DNA of 9,238 nucleotides from Actinomycetales bacterium (lineage in GTDB: Bacteria; Actinomycetota; Actinomycetes; Propionibacteriales; Nocardioidaceae), in contig JAAZCT010000042.1 in assembly GCA_012513165.1 (NCBI GenBank), positions 1 to 9,238 on the forward strand. The letters run 5' to 3'. The notes beneath the pieces were generated by a model. It saw only the letters and a list, made by a program, of their open reading frames with translations. It was not told where the DNA came from and did no database searches. The translations under genes and the position numbers were made by a program. Each line of letters opens with the position of its first letter. Positions within the stretch are counted from its first letter, which is position 1. Of this stretch, positions 1-8,105 are shown piece after piece.

Positions 1-738
1 ATTGTGGGCTCGGGGTTTGCCGATACAGACCTGTATCTCGTCTTGATTACCTCGGGGGTCTTGGTCGTGGCATTGGGCGTGCAGACGACTAGGCATATTC
101 GTATCGGTGTCGAGCTCGCGGCAACGTTTCTAGCGCTTGTGAGTTTGATCCAGTTGCTTGAGAAACCGGCAACGTTCGCTTTTGCCGCGCTCGCGCTGGC
201 TGCGGCTTGTTTCATCGTAGGCGTCACGGACACCGAACGCCGGTGGCAGTTTCTTCCCGGGCTGGTCTTGGGCGTCGCGGCATGGATCGCCCAACTCGTG
301 GCGGGGGACATTGAGGTCGTTGAGGCCTACACAGCCCCGATCGCAGTGGTTTTGCTCGTGCTTGGGCTCGTGGCAATGCATCAGTATCGAGAACTCAGCA
401 CCACTTACGCTCTGGGCGCAGGCTTGGCGGTCGCCTTCATTCCTTCCCTCTGGGGAGTCCTCGAGGAACCCGCTAGTACTCGAGCTTTGGTTTGGGGTGC
501 CGTTGCTGCACTCGTTTTGGGAGCAGGACTCTTTCTGAAGTGGCTGGCGCCCGTGTTGGCTGGAGCAGCAGCGCTGGTCGTGGTCCTCCTTGCGAACGTG
601 GGTCCCATCTTCATGGACCTCGACCGATGGATCATCTTTGGCGTCCTCGGGGCGACACTCCTCGCAATCGGCATCCGGTGGGAGCAGAACGTGGTCGACG
701 GAAAAGCGCTGCTCATGAAGTTGGCTCACTTGAGATGA
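1..738 (+). CDS. C-terminal part of a multi-spanning actinobacterial membrane protein (5' truncated)
   Basis: The reading frame is open to the first base of the window, so the gene probably begins upstream; the GTG at base 4 is only the first possible internal start. The 244 residues visible from that GTG contain about nine hydrophobic segments, roughly at residues 11-27, 34-52, 56-74, 81-99, 111-125, 135-153, 158-177, 179-203 and 210-228, so this is an integral cytoplasmic-membrane protein. The C-terminal third (a Y-x-A-P segment, GLAVAFIPSL near residue 140, an AP-x-x-x-G segment near 182, and a final RWE after a glycine-rich helix near 226) resembles the end of large uncharacterised membrane proteins common in actinobacteria. 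That resemblance is from memory, not a search. No catalytic or transport motif is visible and I assign no function. It lies on the same strand as acnA, separated by a 120-base control region. Confidence 0.7.
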   Translation: MVGSGFADTDLYLVLITSGVLVVALGVQTTRHIRIGVELAATFLALVSLIQLLEKPATFAFAALALAAACFIVGVTDTERRWQFLPGLVLGVAAWIAQLVAGDIEVVEAYTAPIAVVLLVLGLVAMHQYRELSTTYALGAGLAVAFIPSLWGVLEEPASTRALVWGAVAALVLGAGLFLKWLAPVLAGAAALVVVLLANVGPIFMDLDRWIIFGVLGATLLAIGIRWEQNVVDGKALLMKLAHLR

Positions 739-754
739 CGCGCCAACGTCGTGG

Positions 755-772
755 TATCTTGATATCAAGATA
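755..772. promoter_or_regulatory. Perfect 18-bp palindromic operator upstream of acnA
   Basis: TATCTTGATATCAAGATA equals its own reverse complement over all 18 bases. It lies 86 bases before the acnA start codon and its right end overlaps the putative -10 box at 771-776, the geometry expected of a repressor site. The CTTGANNTCAAG core resembles the sites of the PecS/UrtR/TamR branch of MarR-family regulators. From memory, Streptomyces TamR controls the aconitase gene and responds to citrate or aconitate. The palindrome is seen directly; the regulator is inferred, and no regulator gene lies in the window. Confidence 0.75.
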
Positions 773-776
773 AAAT
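771..776 (+). promoter_or_regulatory. Putative -10 box of the acnA promoter
   Basis: TAAAAT matches the sigma-70-type -10 consensus at five of six positions, in a locally AT-rich patch. No convincing -35 hexamer is present about 17 bases upstream (748-753 reads GTCGTG). The start site would fall near base 783, giving a leader of about 76 bases. The overlap with the palindrome would make the promoter repressible. Confidence 0.5.
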
Positions 777-845
777 TGAGTTTAGGCCTGCCTTGCTGGC
801 GCGTGCCACTGTTTCGCGTCACGATGGAGTTGTAGATTTTTCGAG

Positions 846-851
846 AAGGAG
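846..851 (+). promoter_or_regulatory. Shine-Dalgarno that fixes the acnA start
   Basis: AAGGAG lies seven bases before the ATG at 859. This strong site favours ATG 859 over the in-frame TTG at 793, which would add 22 residues that do not look like aconitase. Confidence 0.85.
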
Positions 852-858
852 CCAGCTG

Positions 859-3672
859 ATGAGCTTGGACAGTTTTAATGCCAAATCAACCCTTAACGTG
901 GGTGAATCAACCTTCGATTACTTCCGTCTTGGTGCGGTTCAGGGGGAGGGGCTGGATGTTGATTCGCTTCCATTCGGCCTGAAGATCCTGCTTGAGGCGC
1001 TGCTGCGCACCGAAGATGGCGCAGATATCACCAAGGAAGATATCGCTGCTCTCGCGGCGTGGGATCCAGCGGTTGAGCCCAACAAAGAAATTCAGTTCAC
1101 GCCTGCGCGCGTGATCATGCAGGACTTCACGGGCGTGCCTTGTGTCGTCGACCTTGCCACCATGCGTGAAGCAATGTCCGCTCTTGGCGGAGATCCGTCA
1201 AAGATCAACCCGTTAGCTCCCGCCGAGATGGTCATCGATCACTCCGTCATCGCCGATGCATTCGGAACTCCGGGTGCGTTCGACCGCAATGTCGAACTTG
1301 AATACGAGCGCAACGGCGAGCGTTACAAGTTCCTGCGATGGGGTCAGGGCGCTTTCGACGATTTCAAGGTCGTGCCACCGGGTACCGGCATCGTGCACCA
1401 AGTCAATATCGAACACCTTGCTCGCGTCGTTTTCACGCGCGACTCAAACGGCAGCATCGTTGCTTACCCAGATTCCTGTGTTGGCACCGACTCGCACACC
1501 ACCATGGTCAACGGTCTGGGCGTAGTGGGTTGGGGCGTCGGCGGCATCGAAGCCGAAGCAGCGATGCTCGGCCAGCCCATCAGCATGCTTATCCCAAAGG
1601 TCGTCGGCTTCAAGCTTTCCGGCGAATTGCCCGAAGGCTCGACCGCAACCGACCTCGTCTTGACCATCACAGAACAACTACGCCAACACGGAGTCGTCGG
1701 CAAGTTCGTTGAGTTCTACGGCAGCGGCGTCGGCGCAGTCCCGCTGGCAAACCGCGCCACGATCGGCAACATGAGCCCGGAATACGGCTCAACAGTGGCG
1801 ATGTTCCCAATCGACGAAGAAACTCTGAAGTACTTGCGTCTCACCGGACGCGATGACGCTCAGGTTGCACTCGTAGAGGAGTACGCCAAAGCACAAGGCC
1901 TCTGGCACGATCCGGATCGTGAACCTCGCTACTCCGAGTATCTCGAACTTGATCTTGGCACTGTGGTTCCCTCGATTGCCGGACCAAAGCGTCCGCAAGA
2001 TCGGGTGATCCTCGCCGAGGCACGCGAAGGGTTCCGCGGAGCCTTGTCGGCATATGTCGACCACGATGTCACGCCAAACATCGGCGAATACGATGACGCG
2101 CTGGCCGAATCGTTCCCTGCTTCCGATCCTCCTGCGTCGGACGCCCACGGCACTACACCGCGTCGCGACTACTTCTCATGTGTGCCGGCCGACGGCGGTC
2201 GTCCAAGTAATCCAGTCGAGGTTACGGTTGACGGCGAAACATTCACCCTCGATCACGGTGCAGTCACCATCGCGGCGATCACCTCGTGCACCAACACCTC
2301 GAACCCATCGGTCATGATCGGTGCGGGTCTGCTTGCCAAGAAAGCCGTCGAAAAGGGACTAGCCCGTAAGCCGTGGGTCAAGACCACCTTGGCTCCCGGT
2401 TCTAAGGTCGTTTCGGACTACTACGAGCGTGCCGGTCTGACGCCATACCTGGACAAGATGGGCTTTAACCTGGTCGGTTACGGCTGCACCACGTGCATCG
2501 GAAACTCGGGTCCATTGATCCCCGAAGTAAGTGCTGCCGTTAACGAACACGACCTTGCCGTGGTTTCGGTGCTTTCGGGTAACCGTAACTTCGAAGGTCG
2601 CATCAGCCCAGACATCAAGATGAACTATCTCGCCAGCCCTCCGCTGGTCGTGGCCTACGCCATAGCCGGTTCGATGGACATCGACATCACCACAGAGTCA
2701 CTTGGCGATGACACCGAAGGAAACCCGGTCTACCTCGCTGATATCTGGCCTTCACCGCAAGAGGTCGAAGATGTTATCGCCGGTGCCATTTCTTCGGAGA
2801 CGTTCGTCTCCGAATACGCCGATGTGTTCGCAGGAGACGAGCGCTGGCAGAACCTGCCCACACCTGAAGGCAACACCTTCGCGTGGGACGAAGATTCGAC
2901 GTACGTTCGCAAGGCCCCGTATTTCGATGGTATGAGCCTCGAGCCTTCGCCCGTCACGAATATCGACGGCGCTCGTGTTTTGCTTAAGCTCGGAGACTCG
3001 GTCACCACCGATCACATCTCACCGGCAGGCGCAATTAAGAAAGACAGACCAGCGGGCAAGTACCTGCTCGACAACGGCGTTTCGCCTCGTGACTTCAACT
3101 CGCTCGGTTCGCGGCGCGGCAACCACGAAGTGATGATTCGTGGCACCTTCGCGAACATTCGTCTTCGGAACCAGATTGCTCCGGGCACCGAGGGCGGCTT
3201 CACCCGCGACTTCACTGCTGGCGGCGACGTCACCACCGTGTTTGATGCCTCGGCCAACTACCAAACTGCTGGCATTCCGCTGGTTGTCTTGGCCGGCAAG
3301 GAATACGGTTCAGGCTCATCGCGGGACTGGGCCGCGAAAGGTACTGCGCTGCTGGGAATCCGGGTAGTGATCGCTGAGTCCTACGAGCGTATTCACCGTT
3401 CAAACCTGATTGGCATGGGTGTGCTCCCGTTGCAGTTCCCAGCTGGCCAGAACGCCGATTCGCTCGGCCTGACTGGTGAAGAAACGTTCTCAGTCGCCGG
3501 TGTAACTGCGCTCAATGAAGGCACCACGCCTCGCACGGTCACGGTCACGGCTATCGCACCTGATGGCCATACCACCACCTTCGAAGCCGATGTCCGGATC
3601 GATACCCCTGGCGAAGCCAACTACTATCGTCACGGTGGAATCATGCAGTACGTGCTTCGTTCCTTGCTCTGA
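859..3672 (+). CDS. acnA: Aconitate hydratase, AcnA/IRP1 type
   Basis: This 937-residue enzyme interconverts citrate and isocitrate through cis-aconitate in the TCA cycle, in the cytoplasm. Three cysteines that should bind the [4Fe-4S] cluster are visible: C477 in [10 protein letters not shown], and C543 and C546 in [10 protein letters not shown]. Their spacing (66 and 3) is that of E. coli AcnA. The DSHTT segment is at residues 211-215. The swivel domain carries GSGSSRDW at 817-824, which supplies the catalytic serine and arginine, followed by the [12 protein letters not shown] segment. The protein is about 45 residues longer than E. coli AcnA; part of the difference is a linker near 405-440 containing SFPASDPPA (418-426), which I believe is usual in actinobacterial aconitases. 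The start is set by AAGGAG seven bases upstream. The gene appears to have its own operator-bearing promoter and a terminator, so it is probably monocistronic. AcnA-type proteins can also bind RNA, but nothing here tests that. Confidence 0.98.
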   Translation: MSLDSFNAKSTLNVGESTFDYFRLGAVQGEGLDVDSLPFGLKILLEALLRTEDGADITKEDIAALAAWDPAVEPNKEIQFTPARVIMQDFTGVPCVVDLATMREAMSALGGDPSKINPLAPAEMVIDHSVIADAFGTPGAFDRNVELEYERNGERYKFLRWGQGAFDDFKVVPPGTGIVHQVNIEHLARVVFTRDSNGSIVAYPDSCVGTDSHTTMVNGLGVVGWGVGGIEAEAAMLGQPISMLIPKVVGFKLSGELPEGSTATDLVLTITEQLRQHGVVGKFVEFYGSGVGAVPLANRATIGNMSPEYGSTVAMFPIDEETLKYLRLTGRDDAQVALVEEYAKAQGLWHDPDREPRYSEYLELDLGTVVPSIAGPKRPQDRVILAEAREGFRGALSAYVDHDVTPNIGEYDDALAESFPASDPPASDAHGTTPRRDYFSCVPADGGRPSNPVEVTVDGETFTLDHGAVTIAAITSCTNTSNPSVMIGAGLLAKKAVEKGLARKPWVKTTLAPGSKVVSDYYERAGLTPYLDKMGFNLVGYGCTTCIGNSGPLIPEVSAAVNEHDLAVVSVLSGNRNFEGRISPDIKMNYLASPPLVVAYAIAGSMDIDITTESLGDDTEGNPVYLADIWPSPQEVEDVIAGAISSETFVSEYADVFAGDERWQNLPTPEGNTFAWDEDSTYVRKAPYFDGMSLEPSPVTNIDGARVLLKLGDSVTTDHISPAGAIKKDRPAGKYLLDNGVSPRDFNSLGSRRGNHEVMIRGTFANIRLRNQIAPGTEGGFTRDFTAGGDVTTVFDASANYQTAGIPLVVLAGKEYGSGSSRDWAAKGTALLGIRVVIAESYERIHRSNLIGMGVLPLQFPAGQNADSLGLTGEETFSVAGVTALNEGTTPRTVTVTAIAPDGHTTTFEADVRIDTPGEANYYRHGGIMQYVLRSLL

Positions 3673-3683
3673 GCGAAAAGCCT

Positions 3684-3718
3684 GAAGGCCGGAAGAACCG
3701 CGAGTTCTTCCGGCCTTC
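3684..3718 (+). terminator. Intrinsic-type terminator hairpin after acnA
   Basis: A perfect 15-bp stem (3684-3698 paired with 3704-3718) encloses the five-base loop CGCGA and begins 11 bases after the acnA stop. Only a short TTT follows at 3723-3725 rather than a full T-tract, as is common in actinobacteria. It should separate acnA transcription from the next gene. Confidence 0.85.
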
Positions 3719-3754
3719 GACGTTTCCGAACCCTAATCCGCACGACTTGAGAGT

Positions 3755-3760
3755 TAGGCT
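3755..3760 (+). promoter_or_regulatory. -10 box for a leaderless transcript of the flavin-reductase-like gene
   Basis: TAGGCT fits the TANNNT -10 pattern. Exactly six bases (GAAACG) separate it from the GTG at 3767, so transcription would start on or next to the start codon. No good Shine-Dalgarno lies before that GTG, which agrees with leaderless initiation. No clear -35 is seen. Confidence 0.6.
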
Positions 3761-3766
3761 GAAACG

Positions 3767-4270
3767 GTGACGATACACACAGATCATCCTTTCGAGGAAC
3801 CCTTGAGTCAGCGATCTCAGGTGCGCCGTTGGCGCGGGCGACTGCCTGCGGGTGTCACAGTAGTGGCCACGGGTCGGGGGAGCGAACGCGTTGGCTTGAC
3901 TGTGTCGTCACTGGCGATCGTGGAAGGCGAGACATCGTATGTGGTGTTTTGGATTGATCCTGCGTCTGACGTGGCCGATTCGCTCCGCGTCGGGACTCGG
4001 CTCAACGTCATCCAATTCATTCGTGGGGATGAGTACCTCGCAGACGCTTTCGCTGGGCTCGGGCCAGCACCTGGGGGACCATTCACGTTGGCTCCCTGGC
4101 GCGAAAGCGATTACGGACCCCAACTGGACGGGCGGACCAGCTTAGGTGCTGAAGTTACTGGCATCGGCGTCCTAGGATGGTCGAAGCAGATCACTGCGCG
4201 CATCGAGCATATGACGTTCGTGGAAGCCGAGACTTTAGCTCATGTCCGCGGCCAATATCGATTGCCCTAA
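3767..4270 (+). CDS. Flavin-reductase-like FMN-binding split-barrel protein
   Basis: The 167-residue product resembles the flavin reductase domain family (NAD(P)H:FMN reductase components and relatives). Visible hallmarks are LPAGVTVVATG at 26-36, the flavin-contacting GLTVSSL at 43-49, a hydrophobic YVVFWID strand near 58-64, APGGPF at 101-106 and a terminal RGQYR at 161-165. The length suits a single split-barrel domain, expected to be cytosolic. No partner oxygenase is nearby, so its substrate is unknown. The GTG start is supported by the leaderless -10 at 3755-3760; an alternative is the in-frame TTG at 3803, which has GAGGA only four bases upstream. It sits between acnA and dxs, isolated from acnA by a terminator and from dxs by a 55-base gap with its own promoter. 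It could instead be a flavin- or haem-binding protein without reductase activity. Confidence 0.8.
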   Translation: MTIHTDHPFEEPLSQRSQVRRWRGRLPAGVTVVATGRGSERVGLTVSSLAIVEGETSYVVFWIDPASDVADSLRVGTRLNVIQFIRGDEYLADAFAGLGPAPGGPFTLAPWRESDYGPQLDGRTSLGAEVTGIGVLGWSKQITARIEHMTFVEAETLAHVRGQYRLP

Positions 4271-4313
4271 GTGTTCCGCTGCACACTGATCGGCTGGGCT
4301 TCGAGCGACTCGA

Positions 4314-4319
4314 TAGGAT
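4314..4319 (+). promoter_or_regulatory. -10 box for leaderless dxs transcription
   Basis: TAGGAT is followed by six bases (AGACGA) and then the dxs ATG at 4326, the same geometry as at 3755 and 7145. No Shine-Dalgarno precedes the ATG. A 13-bp interrupted inverted repeat, TCGAG-CGA-CTCGA (4301-4313), abuts the box on its upstream side. Confidence 0.6.
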
Positions 4320-4325
4320 AGACGA

Positions 4326-6230
4326 ATGGCGACTTTGCTTTCGAAGATCACCGGGCCCGAGGACATCAAGAACCTCACGGGCCCTGAACTTGATCTCCTC
4401 GCCAGTCAAATCCGCGAACTTCTGCTCAGCTCGGTTTCAGAACACGGCGGCCACTTGGGGCCAAATTTGGGCGTAGTCGAGATTTCCATGGCTATCCACC
4501 GCGTTTTCGACTCGCCACGAGACAGGATCCTGTGGGATACCGGGCACCAAGCCTATGTGCACAAGATCTTGACGGGCCGCGCTGCGGACTTCTCCCGGCT
4601 TCGTCAGGAAGGCGGCCTGTCGGGCTATCCTTCGCGTAGCGAGTCTGAACATGACTGGGTAGAAAACTCCCACGCTTCCACTTCTTTGTCTTATGCCGAC
4701 GGTATTGCGCGGGCATTCGAAGTGACTGGCCAAGAGAATCACGTCGTGGCCGTCATTGGCGATGGGGCTTTGACCGGCGGTATGGCGTGGGAAGCAATCA
4801 ACAATATTGCGGCCGATAACTGTCGGCCTGTGGTGATCGTGGTGAACGACAACGGTCGTTCCTATCGCCCAACTGTTGGCGGATTAGCCAATAAACTCAC
4901 AGAGATACGCACGAATCCGAAGTACGAACCCACACTTTCTGCAATCAAAGACCGGATGACTCATGGCCCCAAGGTGGCCGAGGCAGCGTACGAAGCCTTG
5001 CATGCCATCAAGAAGGGCGTAAAGGACGCTTTCGCCCCGCAAGGGATGTTCGAAGACTTGGGCATTAAGTACATCGGCCCTATCAACGGACACGATCGCG
5101 ACGCTATGGAGCAGGCGCTGACAGCCGCAAAACGGTTCAACGCCCCTGTGATCGTTCATGCGATCACCACCAAGGGGCACGGATACGACATCGCCGTCGC
5201 AAATGAGAACGACCAGATGCATCAGTCGAACCCATTCGACCGCAGCACCGGCACTGCCATAGCGACCGCGCCTGCCGGTTGGACGTCGGTGTTCCGTGAC
5301 GAGATCGTCCGCATTGCCGACGCACGTCCCGATGTTGTCGGGATCACCGCGGCCATGATGAATCCGGTAGGGTTGGACGCTTTCGCGGATAAGTACCCGG
5401 ATCGGGTGTTCGACGTCGGCATCGCCGAACAACATGCTGTCACCGCTGCTGCGGGAATGGCCATGGCCGGACTCCATCCCGTGTTTGCCGTGTACGCGAC
5501 ATTCCTCAACCGTGCCTTCGACCAAGTCTTGTTGGATGTTGCGCTGCATAACTGTCCGGTGACGTTCGTGCTGGATCGTGCCGGACTTACGGGCGAAGAC
5601 GGTGCGAGTCACAACGGCATGTGGGATCTTTCCTTGTTGCAGTTGGTTCCCACTTTACGACTCGCCGCGCCTCGTGACGCAGTTCGTCTGCGTGAGTTGC
5701 TTCGCGAAGCCGTTGACATCGACGACGGTCCTTCCGTGATTCGTTACGCGAAGGGTGCCGTTCCGGCGGAGATCCCAAGTGTTTCCAAGATCGGATCTGC
5801 TGATGTATTGCACGCTGATCCGCATCCTGAACTGTTAATCCTTGGTGTTGGCTCGATGGCGCCACTCGCGCTTGAGGTTGCTGCGGAACTACGAGAGCGG
5901 GGTCTCACGACAGTCGTGGTCGATCCACGTTGGGTCAAGCCGCTCGACGTAGACTTGGTGGAATACGCTGCTGCTCACCACCTCGTCATTTCGATTGAGG
6001 ACAACGGCGTGCAAGGTGGAATCGGGGCGACTTTGCTTCATGCGCTGTCCGATCTTGGCTCTACCACCCGTGTTCGAATCCATGGCATCAGCCAAGAGTT
6101 TCCACGGCACGCCAAACGCGACGCTTTGATGAAACAGATGGGGCTTACGGTAGAGAGCATCACGAGCGACGCCATCTCGGCGCTAGGGCTCGAAGTCCTA
6201 GGGAATAAAGAGGGGAGTGAACTGCGTTGA
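4326..6230 (+). CDS. dxs: 1-deoxy-D-xylulose-5-phosphate synthase
   Basis: DXS condenses pyruvate with D-glyceraldehyde 3-phosphate, using thiamine diphosphate and Mg2+, as the first step of the MEP isoprenoid pathway. The 634-residue length is normal. The N-terminal domain has [10 protein letters not shown] (40-49), DTGHQAY with H74, the [20 protein letters not shown] region, and the diphosphate/Mg-binding signature starting at GDG 145-147 and ending in the NDN of VVNDNGRSY. The middle pyrimidine-binding domain has [14 protein letters not shown] with the cofactor-activating E368, and [10 protein letters not shown] from about residue 417. The C-terminal transketolase domain follows ([11 protein letters not shown], then ISIEDNG and GGIG). 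The start follows a leaderless-type -10. The stop overlaps the next gene's start by four bases, so the two are probably co-transcribed and translationally coupled. Confidence 0.98.
   Translation: MATLLSKITGPEDIKNLTGPELDLLASQIRELLLSSVSEHGGHLGPNLGVVEISMAIHRVFDSPRDRILWDTGHQAYVHKILTGRAADFSRLRQEGGLSGYPSRSESEHDWVENSHASTSLSYADGIARAFEVTGQENHVVAVIGDGALTGGMAWEAINNIAADNCRPVVIVVNDNGRSYRPTVGGLANKLTEIRTNPKYEPTLSAIKDRMTHGPKVAEAAYEALHAIKKGVKDAFAPQGMFEDLGIKYIGPINGHDRDAMEQALTAAKRFNAPVIVHAITTKGHGYDIAVANENDQMHQSNPFDRSTGTAIATAPAGWTSVFRDEIVRIADARPDVVGITAAMMNPVGLDAFADKYPDRVFDVGIAEQHAVTAAAGMAMAGLHPVFAVYATFLNRAFDQVLLDVALHNCPVTFVLDRAGLTGEDGASHNGMWDLSLLQLVPTLRLAAPRDAVRLRELLREAVDIDDGPSVIRYAKGAVPAEIPSVSKIGSADVLHADPHPELLILGVGSMAPLALEVAAELRERGLTTVVVDPRWVKPLDVDLVEYAAAHHLVISIEDNGVQGGIGATLLHALSDLGSTTRVRIHGISQEFPRHAKRDALMKQMGLTVESITSDAISALGLEVLGNKEGSELR
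6211..6217 (+). promoter_or_regulatory. Shine-Dalgarno and TTGA overlap that set the PAC2 gene start
   Basis: AGGGGAG inside the end of dxs lies nine bases before a TTG at 6227 that overlaps the dxs TGA (TTGA, 6227-6230). This supports the non-ATG start and suggests translational coupling to dxs. Confidence 0.7.
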
Positions 6231-7126
6231 AACCACAGTGGTTCAAAAAGAAGTTTGCGAAGCAACCCGATGACGCCAACGGCCTGCCCCTAATCGTCGC
6301 CTTGGATGGATTCCTGAGCGCCGGCAACGTCGGTTCGCTCGTCACGAAGGTGCTGCGCCAAAACGACCACGGTACGGTCTACGAGTTTGATGTCGATTCG
6401 CTCATCGACCACAGAGCACGCCGGCCTGGCTTGAAGTTCAACAACGATCATTACCACGATTACCGGCCACATCGGCGCGCCGTGACACAACATCACGACT
6501 TGGAAGGCGCGGGCTATCTGCTGCTCAGCGGACCGGAACCCGATTATGGCTGGGATGCATTTGTCGACGAAGTTCACGATATCGTCGATGAGCACGATAT
6601 CCCGCTGGTATTGAGCGTCGGGGGCGTGCCGATGGGAGTCCCACACACACGTCCGCCTTTGTTGACTTCCCATGGGACCCGCCCGGAACTGGTCGACCGT
6701 AAGAACTTGTGGGACGCAGAGATCCAGATACCCGCTTCCGTACAGAGTCTGCTTGAGTTGCGTCTAGGAGAATCACACCACGACGCGGCAGGTTACGTGG
6801 TTCACGTCCCGCATTATTTGGCGCAAGTGGACTATCCGACCGCTGCGCTGGAACTGATTGACGCAGTAGGCACTCGCTTGGATCGGATCTTCAACGTCGA
6901 GCAACTGATTATTGAAGAAGATCTGACGAATACCCAGATTAAGTCTCAGATCGACGAACAGGGTGGTCTGGACGTGCTGGAAGGGCTCGAGCAACAATAC
7001 GATGCTTTCCACAGCGGCGGCGAAACATCGCTTCTGGCCGATTCCGAAGAGCTGCCTAGCGGCGAGGAATTAGCCCACCAGTTTGAAGAGTTCTTGGCTC
7101 GACAAACAGGCGAAGACCAGAACTGA
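6227..7126 (+). CDS. PAC2-family (proteasome-assembly-chaperone-like) protein
   Basis: The 299-residue product resembles the actinobacterial branch of the PAC2 family, related to the eukaryotic 20S proteasome assembly chaperone and to mycobacterial Rv2714. Visible signatures are DGFLSAGN at 27-34, the strongly conserved [11 protein letters not shown] at 57-67, a GPEPDYGW segment at 102-109, and [12 protein letters not shown] at 133-144. There are no signal peptide or membrane segments. The last 60 or so residues are rich in acidic residues and glutamine and probably form helices or a flexible tail. The molecular function of bacterial members is not settled and I do not assign one. The TTG start overlaps the dxs stop and has a good Shine-Dalgarno, so the gene is probably expressed with dxs. 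The thioesterase gene begins 31 bases after its stop. Confidence 0.88.
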   Translation: MKPQWFKKKFAKQPDDANGLPLIVALDGFLSAGNVGSLVTKVLRQNDHGTVYEFDVDSLIDHRARRPGLKFNNDHYHDYRPHRRAVTQHHDLEGAGYLLLSGPEPDYGWDAFVDEVHDIVDEHDIPLVLSVGGVPMGVPHTRPPLLTSHGTRPELVDRKNLWDAEIQIPASVQSLLELRLGESHHDAAGYVVHVPHYLAQVDYPTAALELIDAVGTRLDRIFNVEQLIIEEDLTNTQIKSQIDEQGGLDVLEGLEQQYDAFHSGGETSLLADSEELPSGEELAHQFEEFLARQTGEDQN

Positions 7127-7144
7127 ATTTACTGCTCTTTTAGA

Positions 7145-7150
7145 TAGGAT
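7145..7150 (+). promoter_or_regulatory. -10 box for leaderless transcription of the thioesterase gene
   Basis: TAGGAT is followed by six bases (CGCGTT) and then GTG at 7157, matching the dxs -10 hexamer and spacing. There is no Shine-Dalgarno. It lies in the 30-base gap after the PAC2 gene, so tesB probably has its own promoter in addition to any read-through. Confidence 0.6.
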
Positions 7151-7156
7151 CGCGTT

Positions 7157-8029
7157 GTGCCTAGTTCCGTTGCTGAAGGCGTTAATCTGCTCGATATCGA
7201 ACAATTAGAGGTCAATCTCTTTCGCGGGTCACAACCCGAGAACTCGAACCTGACCCGCGTATTCGGTGGCCAAGTTGCAGGCCAAGCCGTGATGGCTGCG
7301 TTGCGAACTGTTCCAGATGACCGCCACTTACACTCACTGCACGTGTACTTTCTGCTCGGAGGCGATCCAAGTCTGCCGATTATCTATGACGTAGAAAGTG
7401 TGCGCGACGGACGTTCCTTCAACACGCGGCGCGTGTCAGCTCGCCAACACGGGAAAGTCATCTTCTTTATGACTGCCTCATTCCAGGTCGAAGAGGAGGG
7501 ATGGGAACATCAGAACGCTATACCTAAGACGATCCCGCCTGAAGAGGCAACCTCGCTGCCAGACCTGATCGCCATGGTCGACGAGAAAGCCGCCGAAGCG
7601 TGGCAACAGGAGTGGGGCGGCTTCGAATCGCGTTATGTTGGCGACCCTCGTCCGCTGGCTGATCCCAGCCGCGAAACTATGCCAGTTGTGCAACACATGT
7701 GGTTCAAGGTGAATGAAGCCTTGCCCGACGACCCCAACCTGCACCAAGCGATCTTCACATACTTCAGCGACTTCAGCCTGTTGGCAGCGTCGCTCGTGCC
7801 GCAGAAGCTCTTGATCAGTTCGCCGAAGGTTCAACCTGCCTCGCTTGATCACGTGATCTGGTTCCACCGCCCCTTCCGAATGGACGAATGGTTGCTTTAT
7901 GACCAAAGTTCTCCCTCAGCCTCGGGCGCCCGCGGTCTGAGCACTGGTGGCGTATTCAGTGAAGACGGGCGTCTGGTGGCGTCGGTCGCACAAGACGGCC
8001 TGATCAGACCTACTACGCCACGTCCGTAG
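7157..8029 (+). CDS. tesB: Acyl-CoA thioesterase II
   Basis: The 290-residue protein should hydrolyse medium- and long-chain acyl-CoAs to free fatty acid and CoA in the cytoplasm. It has the double-hotdog arrangement of TesB. The first hotdog shows VFGGQVAGQAV (35-45) and LHSLHVYFLLGGDP (58-71). The second shows YFSDFSLL, then SLDHVIWFHRPFR and the terminal SVAQDGLIR. The catalytic residues line up with E. coli TesB (D204, T228, Q278) as D205, S229 and Q279, a constant offset of one; serine in place of threonine is conservative. The length matches the family (about 286-290). The GTG start rests on the leaderless -10 at 7145-7150. A hairpin follows 21 bases after the stop. The convergent dehydratase/ketoreductase pair next door also works on acyl chains, suggesting a loose lipid-metabolism neighbourhood. 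Confidence 0.95.
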   Translation: MPSSVAEGVNLLDIEQLEVNLFRGSQPENSNLTRVFGGQVAGQAVMAALRTVPDDRHLHSLHVYFLLGGDPSLPIIYDVESVRDGRSFNTRRVSARQHGKVIFFMTASFQVEEEGWEHQNAIPKTIPPEEATSLPDLIAMVDEKAAEAWQQEWGGFESRYVGDPRPLADPSRETMPVVQHMWFKVNEALPDDPNLHQAIFTYFSDFSLLAASLVPQKLLISSPKVQPASLDHVIWFHRPFRMDEWLLYDQSSPSASGARGLSTGGVFSEDGRLVASVAQDGLIRPTTPRP

Positions 8030-8050
8030 ACCGATGTCGTCATATGACGA

Positions 8051-8088
8051 AGAATCGCCTCCCAAACTCTTGTTCGGGAGGCGATTCT
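8051..8088. terminator. Probable bidirectional terminator between convergent genes
   Basis: A perfect 13-bp stem (8051-8063 with 8076-8088) encloses a 12-base loop that can pair further (AAC 8065-8067 with GTT 8072-8074, leaving a TCTT loop). It lies between the tesB stop (8029) and the stop of the minus-strand dehydratase (8106). Being symmetrical and placed between convergent genes, it probably serves both strands; neither side has a long T-tract. Confidence 0.85.
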
Positions 8089-8105
8089 CTTAAAGCGTGC
8101 GGTTA

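Noticed and set aside
130..822. A 230-codon open frame on the minus strand
   Set aside because: It is antisense to the membrane-protein gene, its product is rich in Cys, His and Arg with no recognisable fold, and the plus-strand frame has clear membrane helices.
795..856. Possible leader structure: GCTGGC (795-800) can pair with GCCAGC (851-856) between the Shine-Dalgarno and the acnA ATG
   Set aside because: Only six base pairs over a 50-base loop with no extension; expected by chance at this base composition.
793..858. A 22-residue N-terminal extension of aconitase from TTG 793
   Set aside because: ATG 859 has AAGGAG at ideal spacing and begins a normal AcnA N-terminus; the extension sits in the leader.
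4884..5612. A 242-codon open frame on the minus strand
   Set aside because: It lies wholly inside dxs, whose conserved motifs run through this stretch; the antisense product shows no domain and is a codon-bias shadow.
7478..7906. A 142-codon open frame on the minus strand
   Set aside because: It is antisense to tesB, with the catalytic D205 and S229 of TesB encoded in the other strand over the same bases.
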